This document shows, piece after piece, positions 6,880-14,813 of a DNA stretch of 25,972 bases. The stretch is taken from assembly GCA_964484185.1 (NCBI GenBank), contig CAZAEQ010000054.1, positions 1 to 25,972 of the forward strand. The letters are read 5' to 3'. The stretch's first letter is position 1. The number at the start of each line of letters is the position of its first letter. The position numbers and the translations under genes were made by a program. Source of the DNA: F1-120-MAGs238 sp964484185 (GTDB taxonomy: Bacteria > Planctomycetota > Phycisphaerae > Phycisphaerales > UBA1924). A model generated the notes under the pieces. The model worked only from the letters and a program-made list of their open reading frames with translations. It ran no database searches and was not told where the DNA came from.

Positions 6880-9389
6880 AAACCACGGATACTCCCTCAA
6901 CTCTGCGCAGCGTGCGGCGTCCATTACAATCTGGAATGCACCTTGAATCACTTGAACCGCGCTGCCTGCTCGCGACACTGGCAATGACCGATGCGTTCGT
7001 TGTCAATGGGATCAATCGCGACAACGACCTGTCTCTTCGATCGTTTGATCTGCAGTACATCGTCGAGGCAACCGGCGCTGGCTCTTCGCAATATCGAGTC
7101 GACATCTACGCGCAGCCCGTCGGCTCGCTCTCGCGCCAACTCATCCTGCAATCTTCAATCGAAACCATCGACCCGGGCCAATCGCGCACAAGCAGCTACC
7201 CCATCAACCCTGAACTCACCGGCGTTCCAATCGGCGGCAGCGGCCGAGTTCATTTCTCGCTGACACTTGTACCTCTCGATGCACCGCCGGCAACTTTTGA
7301 AGATGTCGATATCAACGACATTTCAATGGAACTGGCATCGCTAGATCAGGAAGCCCCCGATGTACTTCCGATTGTCTCAAACCTTGGAGCAAGTCCAAAC
7401 GGCACGCCCAACCCGCTCATCGAAGACATGGCAGTGAATCTCAGTGTCACCGCACAAAGTGAAGCAGGCATTCGCAGTGTGACCATCTTCTTCGATCGCA
7501 ACGGCAACGGCTTACTTGAACCTTCAGACCGATTCGGGCCAGATGCGTATTCGACGGTGAAGACCGCCACGTTTGGCGCGGGCACCATTAATGATGGAAT
7601 CTGGTTTGCGGAGTTCCTGGTCGATCCCGACTGGACCAGCGGCACAATTTCCTGGGCCGCCATCGCTGTCGATTTCGCTGGCAACGTGTCAATTCCGACT
7701 TTTACGACTGCTCGCGTTGCACAGCCGCCGCGTGTCAATGGCGTCACGCCGTTTGTAATGCGTGGAACCTCTGGATTTGTCGAGCTGCATGATGCGGCGG
7801 TGTGGTACCAGCCGGGGTCAAGTTTTGTGTATGGCGAAACAGTTCAGCTTCGACCCAACTTCGAGACCTTTGCGCCGCTTGCACATGTCTATTACATTTT
7901 CGACCGCGATGACAGCGGCGGGTGGAGCAATGGCGACACGATCCTCGGCGAGGGAGAAGCTATTTATGATTATCAGCTGACGTTTGTGCTTGATCAAAAT
8001 TGGGGAGTTCGTGATCCAGCGCATGTTATTGTTGATGCGGTAGATATCAATGGCCTGTGGGCGCGCCAGCGCAGCACCGCGGCGTTTGTCGTCACTGATC
8101 GACCAGTGGTGAGCAACATACAGATTCCGCCATCGGCCGGCGCGGGACAGATCATGCGTGTGAGCGCGAATGTGACAGACTCATCGCCCCGCGTCGTGAC
8201 ATGGTTCATTGATCGCCTGGCCAATTTCAGATTTGATCCGGGCATCGATGTAGATCTCGGAGCTGACTTCAACGGCAGCGATGGTTGGAGCCTCGATGTG
8301 CTGGTGACGCCGCAGATGGCGGGCCGATCGGTGATCATGGCCGATGCGAGAGATGCGCAGGGCGCATGGGCAGGTCCGACCGCTGGCACGTCAATGTATA
8401 TTTCTGCCGGACCAATCGTGGCATTCATCACGACTTCGCCCGCGACGACTCTCTTCGCCAAAGGCGAGACAGTGACACTGACCGCAGCAGTCTCCGCTGG
8501 AATTCAGCTCACGGGCGTGACATTCTTCCTGGACGCGAATGGGGATGGCGGATGGACACCGGGCACGGATGTGGATCTGGGAACCGATACCAATGCGGCA
8601 GGCGGATGGACCAAGACGTTTACGGTGGGATCGACATGGCCCGCGGCCGGCGCTCGCTTCGGAGCCAATGGATTCAACGGCGCGACTTTTGGCGATTTCT
8701 CCAAAACCACAGGACTCGTAGATTTTTCGGTGGGGCCGCTCGTGGGCTCAATCACAACACCGAGTTCAGTGACATGGAACGAATCGTTTACGGTAACGGC
8801 TAGCAATCTTCGCGGCAGCAACGTGCGAGCAGTGTCGTTCTTCTTTGATGCAGATCACAATGGGTTCTGGACTCCAGGGTTCGATACCGACCTGGGCGCG
8901 GACTTTGACGGCACCAATGGCTGGTCAATTACCACTACTGCGCGGACAACATGGTTTCCCGAGAGCAACGGTCGAATTGTTGCGAGCGCGGTGAATACCA
9001 ATGGTTCGTGGGGGCGCGGGACATCGACGAACGCGTTCAACGTATTTGATCGGCCGCGAGTTTCCGATCCCGGCTTTGAAAGTAATGGCACGATCGGTCC
9101 CAGCACTGTGACATTTGGTTCGACCGGTTCGTTGAATGTGGATTTCATCGCATCGACAGGTGTCGTGACGGCGACGTTCTTTGTTGACATTGACCAGAAC
9201 GGTCGCTGGACACCGGGAACAGATATCGATCTTGGCAGCACCGCGACTTTCTTTCAAACCAGCGGGAGCGCGGTGAAACCAATCACGTTCAATTTTGGAC
9301 ACGGCACGTTCAGTATTCTGGCTGACGCCCGAGATTCCCGCGGCAGGTGGTCTGGCTCCCCAGTTTCCCAGACAATCACCATCGTCTAA
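6876..9389 (+). CDS. LEPR-XLL domain surface protein with Asp-rich repeats
   Basis: An 837-residue protein. LESLEPRCLLA (23-33) is the planctomycete LEPR-XLL motif found near the N-terminus of large exported proteins; there is no classic signal peptide. After a unique domain (about 40-160), at least six related units of about 90-115 residues follow. Each contains a hydrophobic strand ending in an acidic loop, such as FFDRNGNGLLEPSDR (205-219), IFDRDDSGGWSNGD (341-354), WFIDRLANFRFDPG (443-456), FFLDANGDGGWTPGTD (550-565), FFFDADHNGFWTPGFD (655-670) and FFVDIDQNGRWTPGTD (768-783). The D-x-D/N-x-D/N-G spacing suggests calcium-binding loops in a beta-sandwich array. The start has AGGAG 6 bases upstream and overlaps the terminase stop by ATGA, so the two are translationally coupled. 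Function is unknown: probably an extracellular or cell-surface structural protein. Confidence 0.8.
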   Translation: MKTTDTPSTLRSVRRPLQSGMHLESLEPRCLLATLAMTDAFVVNGINRDNDLSLRSFDLQYIVEATGAGSSQYRVDIYAQPVGSLSRQLILQSSIETIDPGQSRTSSYPINPELTGVPIGGSGRVHFSLTLVPLDAPPATFEDVDINDISMELASLDQEAPDVLPIVSNLGASPNGTPNPLIEDMAVNLSVTAQSEAGIRSVTIFFDRNGNGLLEPSDRFGPDAYSTVKTATFGAGTINDGIWFAEFLVDPDWTSGTISWAAIAVDFAGNVSIPTFTTARVAQPPRVNGVTPFVMRGTSGFVELHDAAVWYQPGSSFVYGETVQLRPNFETFAPLAHVYYIFDRDDSGGWSNGDTILGEGEAIYDYQLTFVLDQNWGVRDPAHVIVDAVDINGLWARQRSTAAFVVTDRPVVSNIQIPPSAGAGQIMRVSANVTDSSPRVVTWFIDRLANFRFDPGIDVDLGADFNGSDGWSLDVLVTPQMAGRSVIMADARDAQGAWAGPTAGTSMYISAGPIVAFITTSPATTLFAKGETVTLTAAVSAGIQLTGVTFFLDANGDGGWTPGTDVDLGTDTNAAGGWTKTFTVGSTWPAAGARFGANGFNGATFGDFSKTTGLVDFSVGPLVGSITTPSSVTWNESFTVTASNLRGSNVRAVSFFFDADHNGFWTPGFDTDLGADFDGTNGWSITTTARTTWFPESNGRIVASAVNTNGSWGRGTSTNAFNVFDRPRVSDPGFESNGTIGPSTVTFGSTGSLNVDFIASTGVVTATFFVDIDQNGRWTPGTDIDLGSTATFFQTSGSAVKPITFNFGHGTFSILADARDSRGRWSGSPVSQTITIV

Positions 9390-9398
9390 CCATCTTTA

Positions 9399-9413
9399 TT
9401 CCCGATCGGTAAC
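9399..9413 (+). repeat. CCGATCGGTAAC motif, copy 1
   Basis: TTCCCGATCGGTAAC, 10 bases after the LEPR-XLL stop and 196 bases before the BNR protein start. It is repeated exactly at 9448-9462, and its last 12 bases plus the following A recur upstream of the pectate-lyase-like gene. The core CCGATCGG is palindromic, as expected for a dimeric regulator site. It has no T tract, so it is not a standard terminator. Confidence 0.5.
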
Positions 9414-9447
9414 ATTTCATCGTTATCGCTTCAGAAGAGCATAATTG

Positions 9448-9462
9448 TTCCCGATCGGTAAC
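9448..9462 (+). repeat. CCGATCGGTAAC motif, copy 2
   Basis: An exact copy of the 15-base sequence at 9399-9413, 49 bases further on and 147 bases before the BNR protein start. It is followed by a run of five T. Confidence 0.5.
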
Positions 9463-9609
9463 TTTTTCCTTGATGGCGCTCACGCAAAGTCCCCATTCGA
9501 CAGAACTCCTTTTCCCTCCAAATTAGTACTTCTTTCTCCTTCCCCTTTCTGGTATCCTCCCGATTCACCCGAACTCCGACTCTGGTTTGGTCTTGTGCAG
9601 GAATTTCTC

Positions 9610-11844
9610 ATGCTTCCAATCACCCTCATCTCGCTCCTGCTCGCCCAGGCACCCGATAACGTCGGGCCCGGTCCCACTGACTTTTACGGCGGGTCTTCCG
9701 GCCGCGTTGCCGCAGTCTTGTGTTCACCCAGCGATCCCAATCTCTATTGGATCGGCACGGCCGATGGCGGCGTCTGGAAAACCACCAACGGCGGCACAAG
9801 CTGGACGCCGCTCACCGATAGCTTGCCCTCGACAGCCATTGGCGCACTTGCGATGAATCCACCTGGCGTACCCAGCGCGCTCTATGCCGGAAGCGGTGAA
9901 TCTAATTACGCCAATCACTCGCGCTATGGCCTGGGTCTCTACCGCTCCTTTGACGAAGGTGCGACCTGGACGGTGCTTGGCGCATCTACTTTCTCGGGTC
10001 GCTGCTTCTCGCGCATTCTCGTCAACCCTGCAAATTTCAACACGATCTACGCCGCCACTACAGCAACCGGCGGCGGTCCGCAGCGACTGGGTGCCAAAGG
10101 TCATCCGCTTTCAGGTGGCCCGCGCGGCGTGTTCCGTTCCAACGATCAAGGCGCCACATGGACACAATTGCTCAATGGCCTGCCTTCAGTCGATGCGACC
10201 GACCTTGAGTTCAAGCCCGGCAACCCATTGACGATGTATGCGACGATCGGCGCGCCGTACGGCGATGCCGCCAACGGCTTCTATCGCACGCGCGATGGCG
10301 GCAACACATGGACGCGACTCCCCGGAATTCCCACAGACGGCGGCAGGATTTCAATCGCTGTCTGCCCCGCCACCGGTCGCATTTATCTGGCAATGTGCAC
10401 CATCAGCACTGGTCTTGGTGTCGGCGGTTCAAGCGCAAGTGGCGGCGCGGTGTATGTTGTCGCTCGCTCTGACGACGAAGGCGATACCTGGACAACGCTC
10501 ACGGTTGACAACTACATGAGCAGCCAGGGCTTTTACAACAACCTCGTCGTCGCCCACCCCACGAATCAAGACATCGTTCTGCTCGGCGGCGTGACTGTCC
10601 GCCGCTCTACGAATGCCGGCGCAAGCTGGACTTCACACAACACTGGCCATCCAGATTTCCACGGATGGGATGTTGATGCATCTGGCCGCTTTGTGTGGGG
10701 TTCTGACGGCGGCGTATGGCGCACGCCCAGCGCAACCAACATGACGGCCGTCCCTTTGAACACCGGTCTGACAACGATTCAGTTCTACGCGGGCATTTCC
10801 AGTTCTCCGGCCAGCGACATCGTGATCATGGGCGGCATGCAGGACAACGGAACCGCTATGCGCAGTTCCACTTCGCTCCAATGGCGCCACCTCACAGGTG
10901 GCGATGGCGGGTGGACTCGTATTCAGCCCCTCGATCCCACACTCATGTTTACATGCTCGCAAGGCCTGGGCAATCTCAATCGTTCCACCAACGGCGGCAC
11001 GAGTTTCGCGGCGGTGAACCCAACCGGTCTTTCAGGCCGCCACGCTTTCTTTCCGCCATATCTGCTTGACCCAGTTACGCCAGGTCGAATGCTCTACGCC
11101 AGCGACAGAGTTCATGTGTCTACCAACAACGGCTCCGCATTCACAGCGCTCAGCGGCGACCTCACAGCCGGAACTCCACATGCGATTCGCGCGATGGCGA
11201 TGGGAACCACCGACACCCAATATGTCTATGTTGCGACCACAGACAGTCGCGTCCTTTCAAGCACTGATGGAGGATCAAACTTCACGTTGCGCTTGTCAGA
11301 TGCGCACGGCTGGCCGCGGACTACGCGGGAATTGCTGGTTGATCCGACCGATGCGCAGACGGTGTATCTTGCGGGAGCGCAATTTGGAATGCCGCACGTC
11401 AGGCGTTCAACCGATGCAGGCGCAACCTGGACAAACCTCACCGGCAACTTGCCGGATATCCCCACCCAGGTCATCGAACTCGATCAGCGATACCCTCAGG
11501 CACGCATCTACATCGGCACCGATCAAGGCGTCTGGGTATCGCGCAACGACGGCCAGACCTGGAGCCAATACACAACCGGCTTGCCCAACGCACCAGTGAT
11601 TGACCTGATCCTGGAACCCTCCCGCGGCAGAATGGTGATTGCAACCCAAGGCCGCGCAATCTGGTTCGCCCCAATGTATTGCCCATCAGATTTCAACACC
11701 GATGAAGTCACCGATTTCTTTGATTACCTTGATTTCGTAGATGCGTTCTCAGCTGGGAGCCTTGAAGCAGATTTCAATGCCGATGGCACACTAGATTTCT
11801 TCGACTATCTTGATTTTGTAGATGCATTCAGCGCAGGATGCTGA
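9610..11844 (+). CDS. Secreted sortilin/BNR (Asp-box) beta-propeller with GC-type dockerin tail
   Basis: A 744-residue protein. The ATG at 9610 has AGGAA 6 bases upstream and opens a short hydrophobic segment (LPITLISLLLAQA) that may be a signal peptide, although it lacks a basic N-region; a TTG at 9445 in the same frame looks too far upstream. Asp-boxes (SxDxGxTW) recur along the chain: about 58-65 (TTNGGTSW), 112-120 (RSFDEGATW), 176-184 (RSNDQGATW) and 226-234 (RTRDGGNTW), with at least six more degenerate copies. This is typical of VPS10/sortilin-like or sialidase-like propellers, and no enzyme active site is evident. The C-terminus has two EF-hand-like repeats, each containing DFFDYLDFVDAFSAG, the second ending in Gly-Cys at the stop. 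This is the GC-type dockerin arrangement presumed to anchor proteins at the surface. Confidence 0.85.
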   Translation: MLPITLISLLLAQAPDNVGPGPTDFYGGSSGRVAAVLCSPSDPNLYWIGTADGGVWKTTNGGTSWTPLTDSLPSTAIGALAMNPPGVPSALYAGSGESNYANHSRYGLGLYRSFDEGATWTVLGASTFSGRCFSRILVNPANFNTIYAATTATGGGPQRLGAKGHPLSGGPRGVFRSNDQGATWTQLLNGLPSVDATDLEFKPGNPLTMYATIGAPYGDAANGFYRTRDGGNTWTRLPGIPTDGGRISIAVCPATGRIYLAMCTISTGLGVGGSSASGGAVYVVARSDDEGDTWTTLTVDNYMSSQGFYNNLVVAHPTNQDIVLLGGVTVRRSTNAGASWTSHNTGHPDFHGWDVDASGRFVWGSDGGVWRTPSATNMTAVPLNTGLTTIQFYAGISSSPASDIVIMGGMQDNGTAMRSSTSLQWRHLTGGDGGWTRIQPLDPTLMFTCSQGLGNLNRSTNGGTSFAAVNPTGLSGRHAFFPPYLLDPVTPGRMLYASDRVHVSTNNGSAFTALSGDLTAGTPHAIRAMAMGTTDTQYVYVATTDSRVLSSTDGGSNFTLRLSDAHGWPRTTRELLVDPTDAQTVYLAGAQFGMPHVRRSTDAGATWTNLTGNLPDIPTQVIELDQRYPQARIYIGTDQGVWVSRNDGQTWSQYTTGLPNAPVIDLILEPSRGRMVIATQGRAIWFAPMYCPSDFNTDEVTDFFDYLDFVDAFSAGSLEADFNADGTLDFFDYLDFVDAFSAGC

Positions 11845-11891
11845 ATGGTGACACGAGATCGTGGTAGGCGGCCGCGATCTGATGTAAAAAT

Positions 11892-12377
11892 ATGAGGCTA
11901 AAAACAGTCCTTCTCCTTTTCTCGGCCATCGTTGTAACGGTGATTGTTGCTATGGGCGTGGGCATTTGGCACTTTTTAGCCACCGACGGCAACTACCGGA
12001 CACAACTTAGCACTGACCTAAGTCGTTTGGAGCGACAGCTTAATTTGCCAAAGGACGTGACGGGTGTGCGTTGGGTATACATCTCAGAACAAGACAATTT
12101 TCCCATACCTTCGCCACCTGAAAAAACTCTTGTGGGTCGGATGACCATTTCATTGGACGCTTTAAATCGATTCAAAGCCCAAGGTGATTGGTCCGAAGTT
12201 GGCTCACAACCCGAGTTGGAAGTTGTAATGGAGCCCGCCGACAAATCTAGAAGGTTATTGGAGAATACTTCGAGAATGCCAAGTGATAGCATCATTCAAG
12301 GGAAAACATGGATGGGCATTAGATTGTTCGTAGATGCGGATACTGGTATAATATACTTTATTGTAAAAAAAAGCTAA
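11892..12377 (+). CDS. Hypothetical membrane-anchored or secreted small protein
   Basis: A 161-residue protein with one N-terminal hydrophobic helix (about 5-29, VLLLFSAIVVTVIVAMGVGI) after a basic MRLK start, so it is a single-pass membrane or secreted protein. The rest is soluble and mixed alpha/beta, with no motif I recognise. Base composition is visibly more AT-rich than in the neighbours, and no clear ribosome binding site precedes the ATG at 11892 (TGTAAAAAT). Both suggest foreign origin or low expression. It sits 47 bases after the BNR protein gene and converges with the sulfotransferase gene, the stops being 15 bases apart. Confidence 0.6.
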   Translation: MRLKTVLLLFSAIVVTVIVAMGVGIWHFLATDGNYRTQLSTDLSRLERQLNLPKDVTGVRWVYISEQDNFPIPSPPEKTLVGRMTISLDALNRFKAQGDWSEVGSQPELEVVMEPADKSRRLLENTSRMPSDSIIQGKTWMGIRLFVDADTGIIYFIVKKS

Positions 12378-12392
12378 GAATCTCGAAATGTG

Positions 12393-13229
12393 TCAGATTC
12401 CTTTGGGCTTCTGGCGATCTTCATAAATACCAAGAGGCCGTGCATAGCCGAGGGCGCGGAGGTACAGGCCGAATCTTGCATCAAACGCTCTGTCGAAGTC
12501 GGTGCCAAGATCGACGAGCCTCTGGCCTGACAGGCCGCGGTTGACGAAGTACATGCCTCTGGCGAGCAATTCGGGGTCGCCGGCGAAGACGCTGTCATTG
12601 CCTTGTTCTTTTTCGCGGATTTCGAGCGCACGCATGGCTTCGAGACTTGCGCCTTTGGCGGCTTCCTCGAGGACAGTTTTTTCAGGAGGGTTTTCGAGTT
12701 TCAGGAATGCGATGATGTGTGAAAGCACGCCGACAGTGTCTTTCTTGAGATCTTCGTAGCGGATTGTGAGCAGGGGCAATCCGCAATTCTGCCAGGCCTG
12801 CGTATGGTCGGCGATTGAACCGAAACCGAGTTGACCCCATGCGGGGTCGCCGCCATGCTGGATGAACGCCTGGGCATATGAGGCGTTGGTGAACTGCTGG
12901 CCGCGGGCGGTAATGCGGCGGTGATGGAGGGCTGATTTCAAAATGTCGCGGGGGTTGCGCACGATTGAGATCGCGCCGGCAGCTCTGTCCCAACCGGGGA
13001 TTTTGGGCCCTGGCAGAAAGTGAGTTTTGCCAAAGAGCAGCGGGCCATCGTACAACGCGCTGCCATATCTGGTGGGAGTCGCATTTTCAAGATCCGGTTT
13101 GTGAAGGTCGGGAAATTTGCGCGAGAGTTCAGCGCTGCTCTGCACCGGGCCGACCAGTGCGGCATGCAGCAGAAAACGTAACCACGTATTTCCACTCTTG
13201 GGATAAGAGGCAAGGTACATCAAACGCAT
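12393..13229 (-). CDS. Sulfotransferase domain protein
   Basis: A 278-residue protein with the signature of PAPS-dependent sulfotransferases. The 5'-phosphosulfate loop is SYPKSGNTWLR at residues 8-18. A likely catalytic His70 lies in FGKTHFLPG. The 3'-phosphate-binding motif IVRNPRDILKS is at 89-99, and RYEDL follows further on. The family moves the sulfuryl group from PAPS to hydroxyl or amine acceptors. Phycisphaerae and their relatives are known for sulfated polysaccharides, but the acceptor here cannot be told from sequence. Length agrees with the usual 250-300 residues. No good ribosome binding site is seen before the ATG at 13229; MRLM offers an internal ATG three codons on. The lipoprotein gene lies 127 bases upstream on the same strand. 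Confidence 0.88.
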   Translation of the reverse strand: MRLMYLASYPKSGNTWLRFLLHAALVGPVQSSAELSRKFPDLHKPDLENATPTRYGSALYDGPLLFGKTHFLPGPKIPGWDRAAGAISIVRNPRDILKSALHHRRITARGQQFTNASYAQAFIQHGGDPAWGQLGFGSIADHTQAWQNCGLPLLTIRYEDLKKDTVGVLSHIIAFLKLENPPEKTVLEEAAKGASLEAMRALEIREKEQGNDSVFAGDPELLARGMYFVNRGLSGQRLVDLGTDFDRAFDARFGLYLRALGYARPLGIYEDRQKPKGI

Positions 13230-13356
13230 GGATAATTCGCAGAAAAACCCGACGAGAATTCGACCGACCGTTCAAGGTTCGTGCCGCGTTGCTGTCTGGT
13301 TGCCGCGAATTGTTCAGGTCACAGGAAAAAGTGAGAATAAAGACCGACGCCCGATA

Positions 13357-14001
13357 TCAATCGTAAATGCTGAGGCGCTGGCTGGCGGCATTTGGTGTGC
13401 CGTAGGCGTGGATTTCTGGAACATCGATTGTGCCAGGATTGCGCGACTGCGTTCCATCGATCGCCCAGGGTTCCAGCCAGCCGCGGAGATTGACTGTGAT
13501 GCACTGGAAAACCGAGGAGCCATCTTTTTGACGCGGCAGGTCGTACATGGGGCGAAAGACGTCGATTTTCGCGGTTTGCTGGCGGATCCAGATGCGACCG
13601 ACATGATAGATCGGCATGGAATTCGCCTTGGCGATTTCGTCGGTGATCGGAACTGCTTCAACGCCGAGGCGCTTGGAAAGTTCGCTGCAGACTTTGTCGT
13701 AGGTTTCTTCGGTGGTGCCGGGGACGAGGTTGATGGCGATGGTGCCGCTGCTCGAGGGCTTGCCGCCGGACTCGGTGTCGTTGCGGGTGATAGAGCGGGG
13801 CGCCTCGATGGGGTATTTGTTGATCACCCACTCAAGCGAGCGCACAACAGCCTGGGTCTGGGAGTAGACGTTGGGGTCGACGACATTGCCCTTGGCGCTG
13901 GCGATGTCGGGCGAAGTGTGATAACCGGTGGAGCAGGCAGAAAGACAGAAAATACTTGCGGCAAGGCCCGCGAGTGTGAAAACGTGACGAATACCAGACA
14001 T
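13357..14001 (-). CDS. Predicted lipoprotein of unknown function
   Basis: A 214-residue protein with a type II signal peptide: hydrophobic residues 7-20, then the lipobox LSAC with Cys23 as the lipidated residue, followed by a Ser/Thr/Gly-rich stretch. The mature part (about 30-214) has no motif I recognise. GGAGGA 6 bases before the ATG (minus strand, about 14008-14013) firmly supports the start. The gene is divergent from ubiX with 128 bases between the starts, a region that must hold both promoters. It is probably an envelope protein. Confidence 0.75.
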   Translation of the reverse strand: MSGIRHVFTLAGLAASIFCLSACSTGYHTSPDIASAKGNVVDPNVYSQTQAVVRSLEWVINKYPIEAPRSITRNDTESGGKPSSSGTIAINLVPGTTEETYDKVCSELSKRLGVEAVPITDEIAKANSMPIYHVGRIWIRQQTAKIDVFRPMYDLPRQKDGSSVFQCITVNLRGWLEPWAIDGTQSRNPGTIDVPEIHAYGTPNAASQRLSIYD

Positions 14002-14129
14002 GTGAATCCTCCAGATTCATTGCGAAGGGCACATTCCATGCACCCTGAAAAAACGACGTATCCAGCACTATCGGCGATCGGTCGCGGTTCCCTAGTGTTT
14101 TCATCCAGACTTTTGGAGCCGATCTAAAA

Positions 14130-14798
14130 ATGCAAATCCCCCCACCAACACCATCCAGACCCCGCCCCAGAAGATTTGTCCTGGGGATCACCGGCGCATC
14201 GGGCGCGTGGTATGCCCAGCGGCTGCTGGAACAGCTGCTGCTGGCCGGGGCGGAAGTCCACCTGGTGATCAGCGACTATGGGAGGCGGCTGCTGTTTGAT
14301 GAATCCGGGATCAGAGAACTGAACCTGGAATCGCTGGTGCCGACGCTTCATGCGGATGACTACCGGCGTCAGTTGATACTCCATCCAAATAAGGATGTGG
14401 GCGCGGTGATTGCCAGCGGCAGCTTTTTGCATGATGGGATGGTGGTGCTGCCGTGTTCATCGACGAGTCTGGGCGCGATCGCGACCGGGTCGGGGAGTAA
14501 TCTCCTGACGCGGGCGGCGATGGTGACGTTGAAAGAGCGGCGGACTCTGATTGTGTGTCATCGAGAGACGCCGCTGAACCTGATTGATATTCGCAATTAC
14601 GAAGTGCTGGCGTTGGCAGGTGCGATTATCTGTCCGACCAATCCGGGGTTTTATCTGTTGCCCGAGAGCATTGATGAGATTGTTGATTTTCAGGTGGGTA
14701 AGGTGTTAGACCTCTTGAAGGTTGAGCACACGTTAAATACGCGCTGGGAAAACCGCAAGCGACGGCCGGATGCGGGAGCGGATGAGTATCGCGCGTAG
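14130..14798 (+). CDS. ubiX: Flavin prenyltransferase UbiX
   Basis: A 222-residue protein of the UbiX/Pad1 flavoprotein family. FVLGITGASGAWYAQRLL (16-33) is the FMN phosphate-binding region. PCSSTSLGAIATGSGSNLL (108-126) and LKERRTLIVCHRETPLNLI (134-152) are the family hallmarks, including the serines and the arginine/glutamate that bind the prenyl phosphate. The enzyme joins a dimethylallyl group to reduced FMN to make prenylated FMN for UbiD-type decarboxylases, for example in quinone synthesis. No ubiD is in the window. A proline-rich N-terminal extension of about 14 residues makes it slightly longer than usual. GGAG at 14116-14119 lies 10 bases before the ATG. It converges with the pectate-lyase-like gene, with only 15 bases between stops. 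Confidence 0.93.
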   Translation: MQIPPPTPSRPRPRRFVLGITGASGAWYAQRLLEQLLLAGAEVHLVISDYGRRLLFDESGIRELNLESLVPTLHADDYRRQLILHPNKDVGAVIASGSFLHDGMVVLPCSSTSLGAIATGSGSNLLTRAAMVTLKERRTLIVCHRETPLNLIDIRNYEVLALAGAIICPTNPGFYLLPESIDEIVDFQVGKVLDLLKVEHTLNTRWENRKRRPDAGADEYRA

Positions 14799-14813
14799 AG
14801 CGCAAGCTATGGC

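Noticed and set aside
3487..9389. Ordinary prophage
   Set aside because: No portal, capsid, tail, holin, endolysin, integrase or repressor gene is visible around the terminase, and the last gene is a planctomycete LEPR-XLL family member.
9445..9609. TTG start at 9445 for the BNR protein
   Set aside because: It adds 55 residues before the hydrophobic segment and includes the second CCGATCGGTAAC copy. The ATG at 9610 has AGGAA at good spacing.
13228..14127. 299-residue plus-strand open frame
   Set aside because: It is antisense to the lipoprotein gene, which has a lipobox and strong ribosome binding site; the plus-strand product has no recognisable features.
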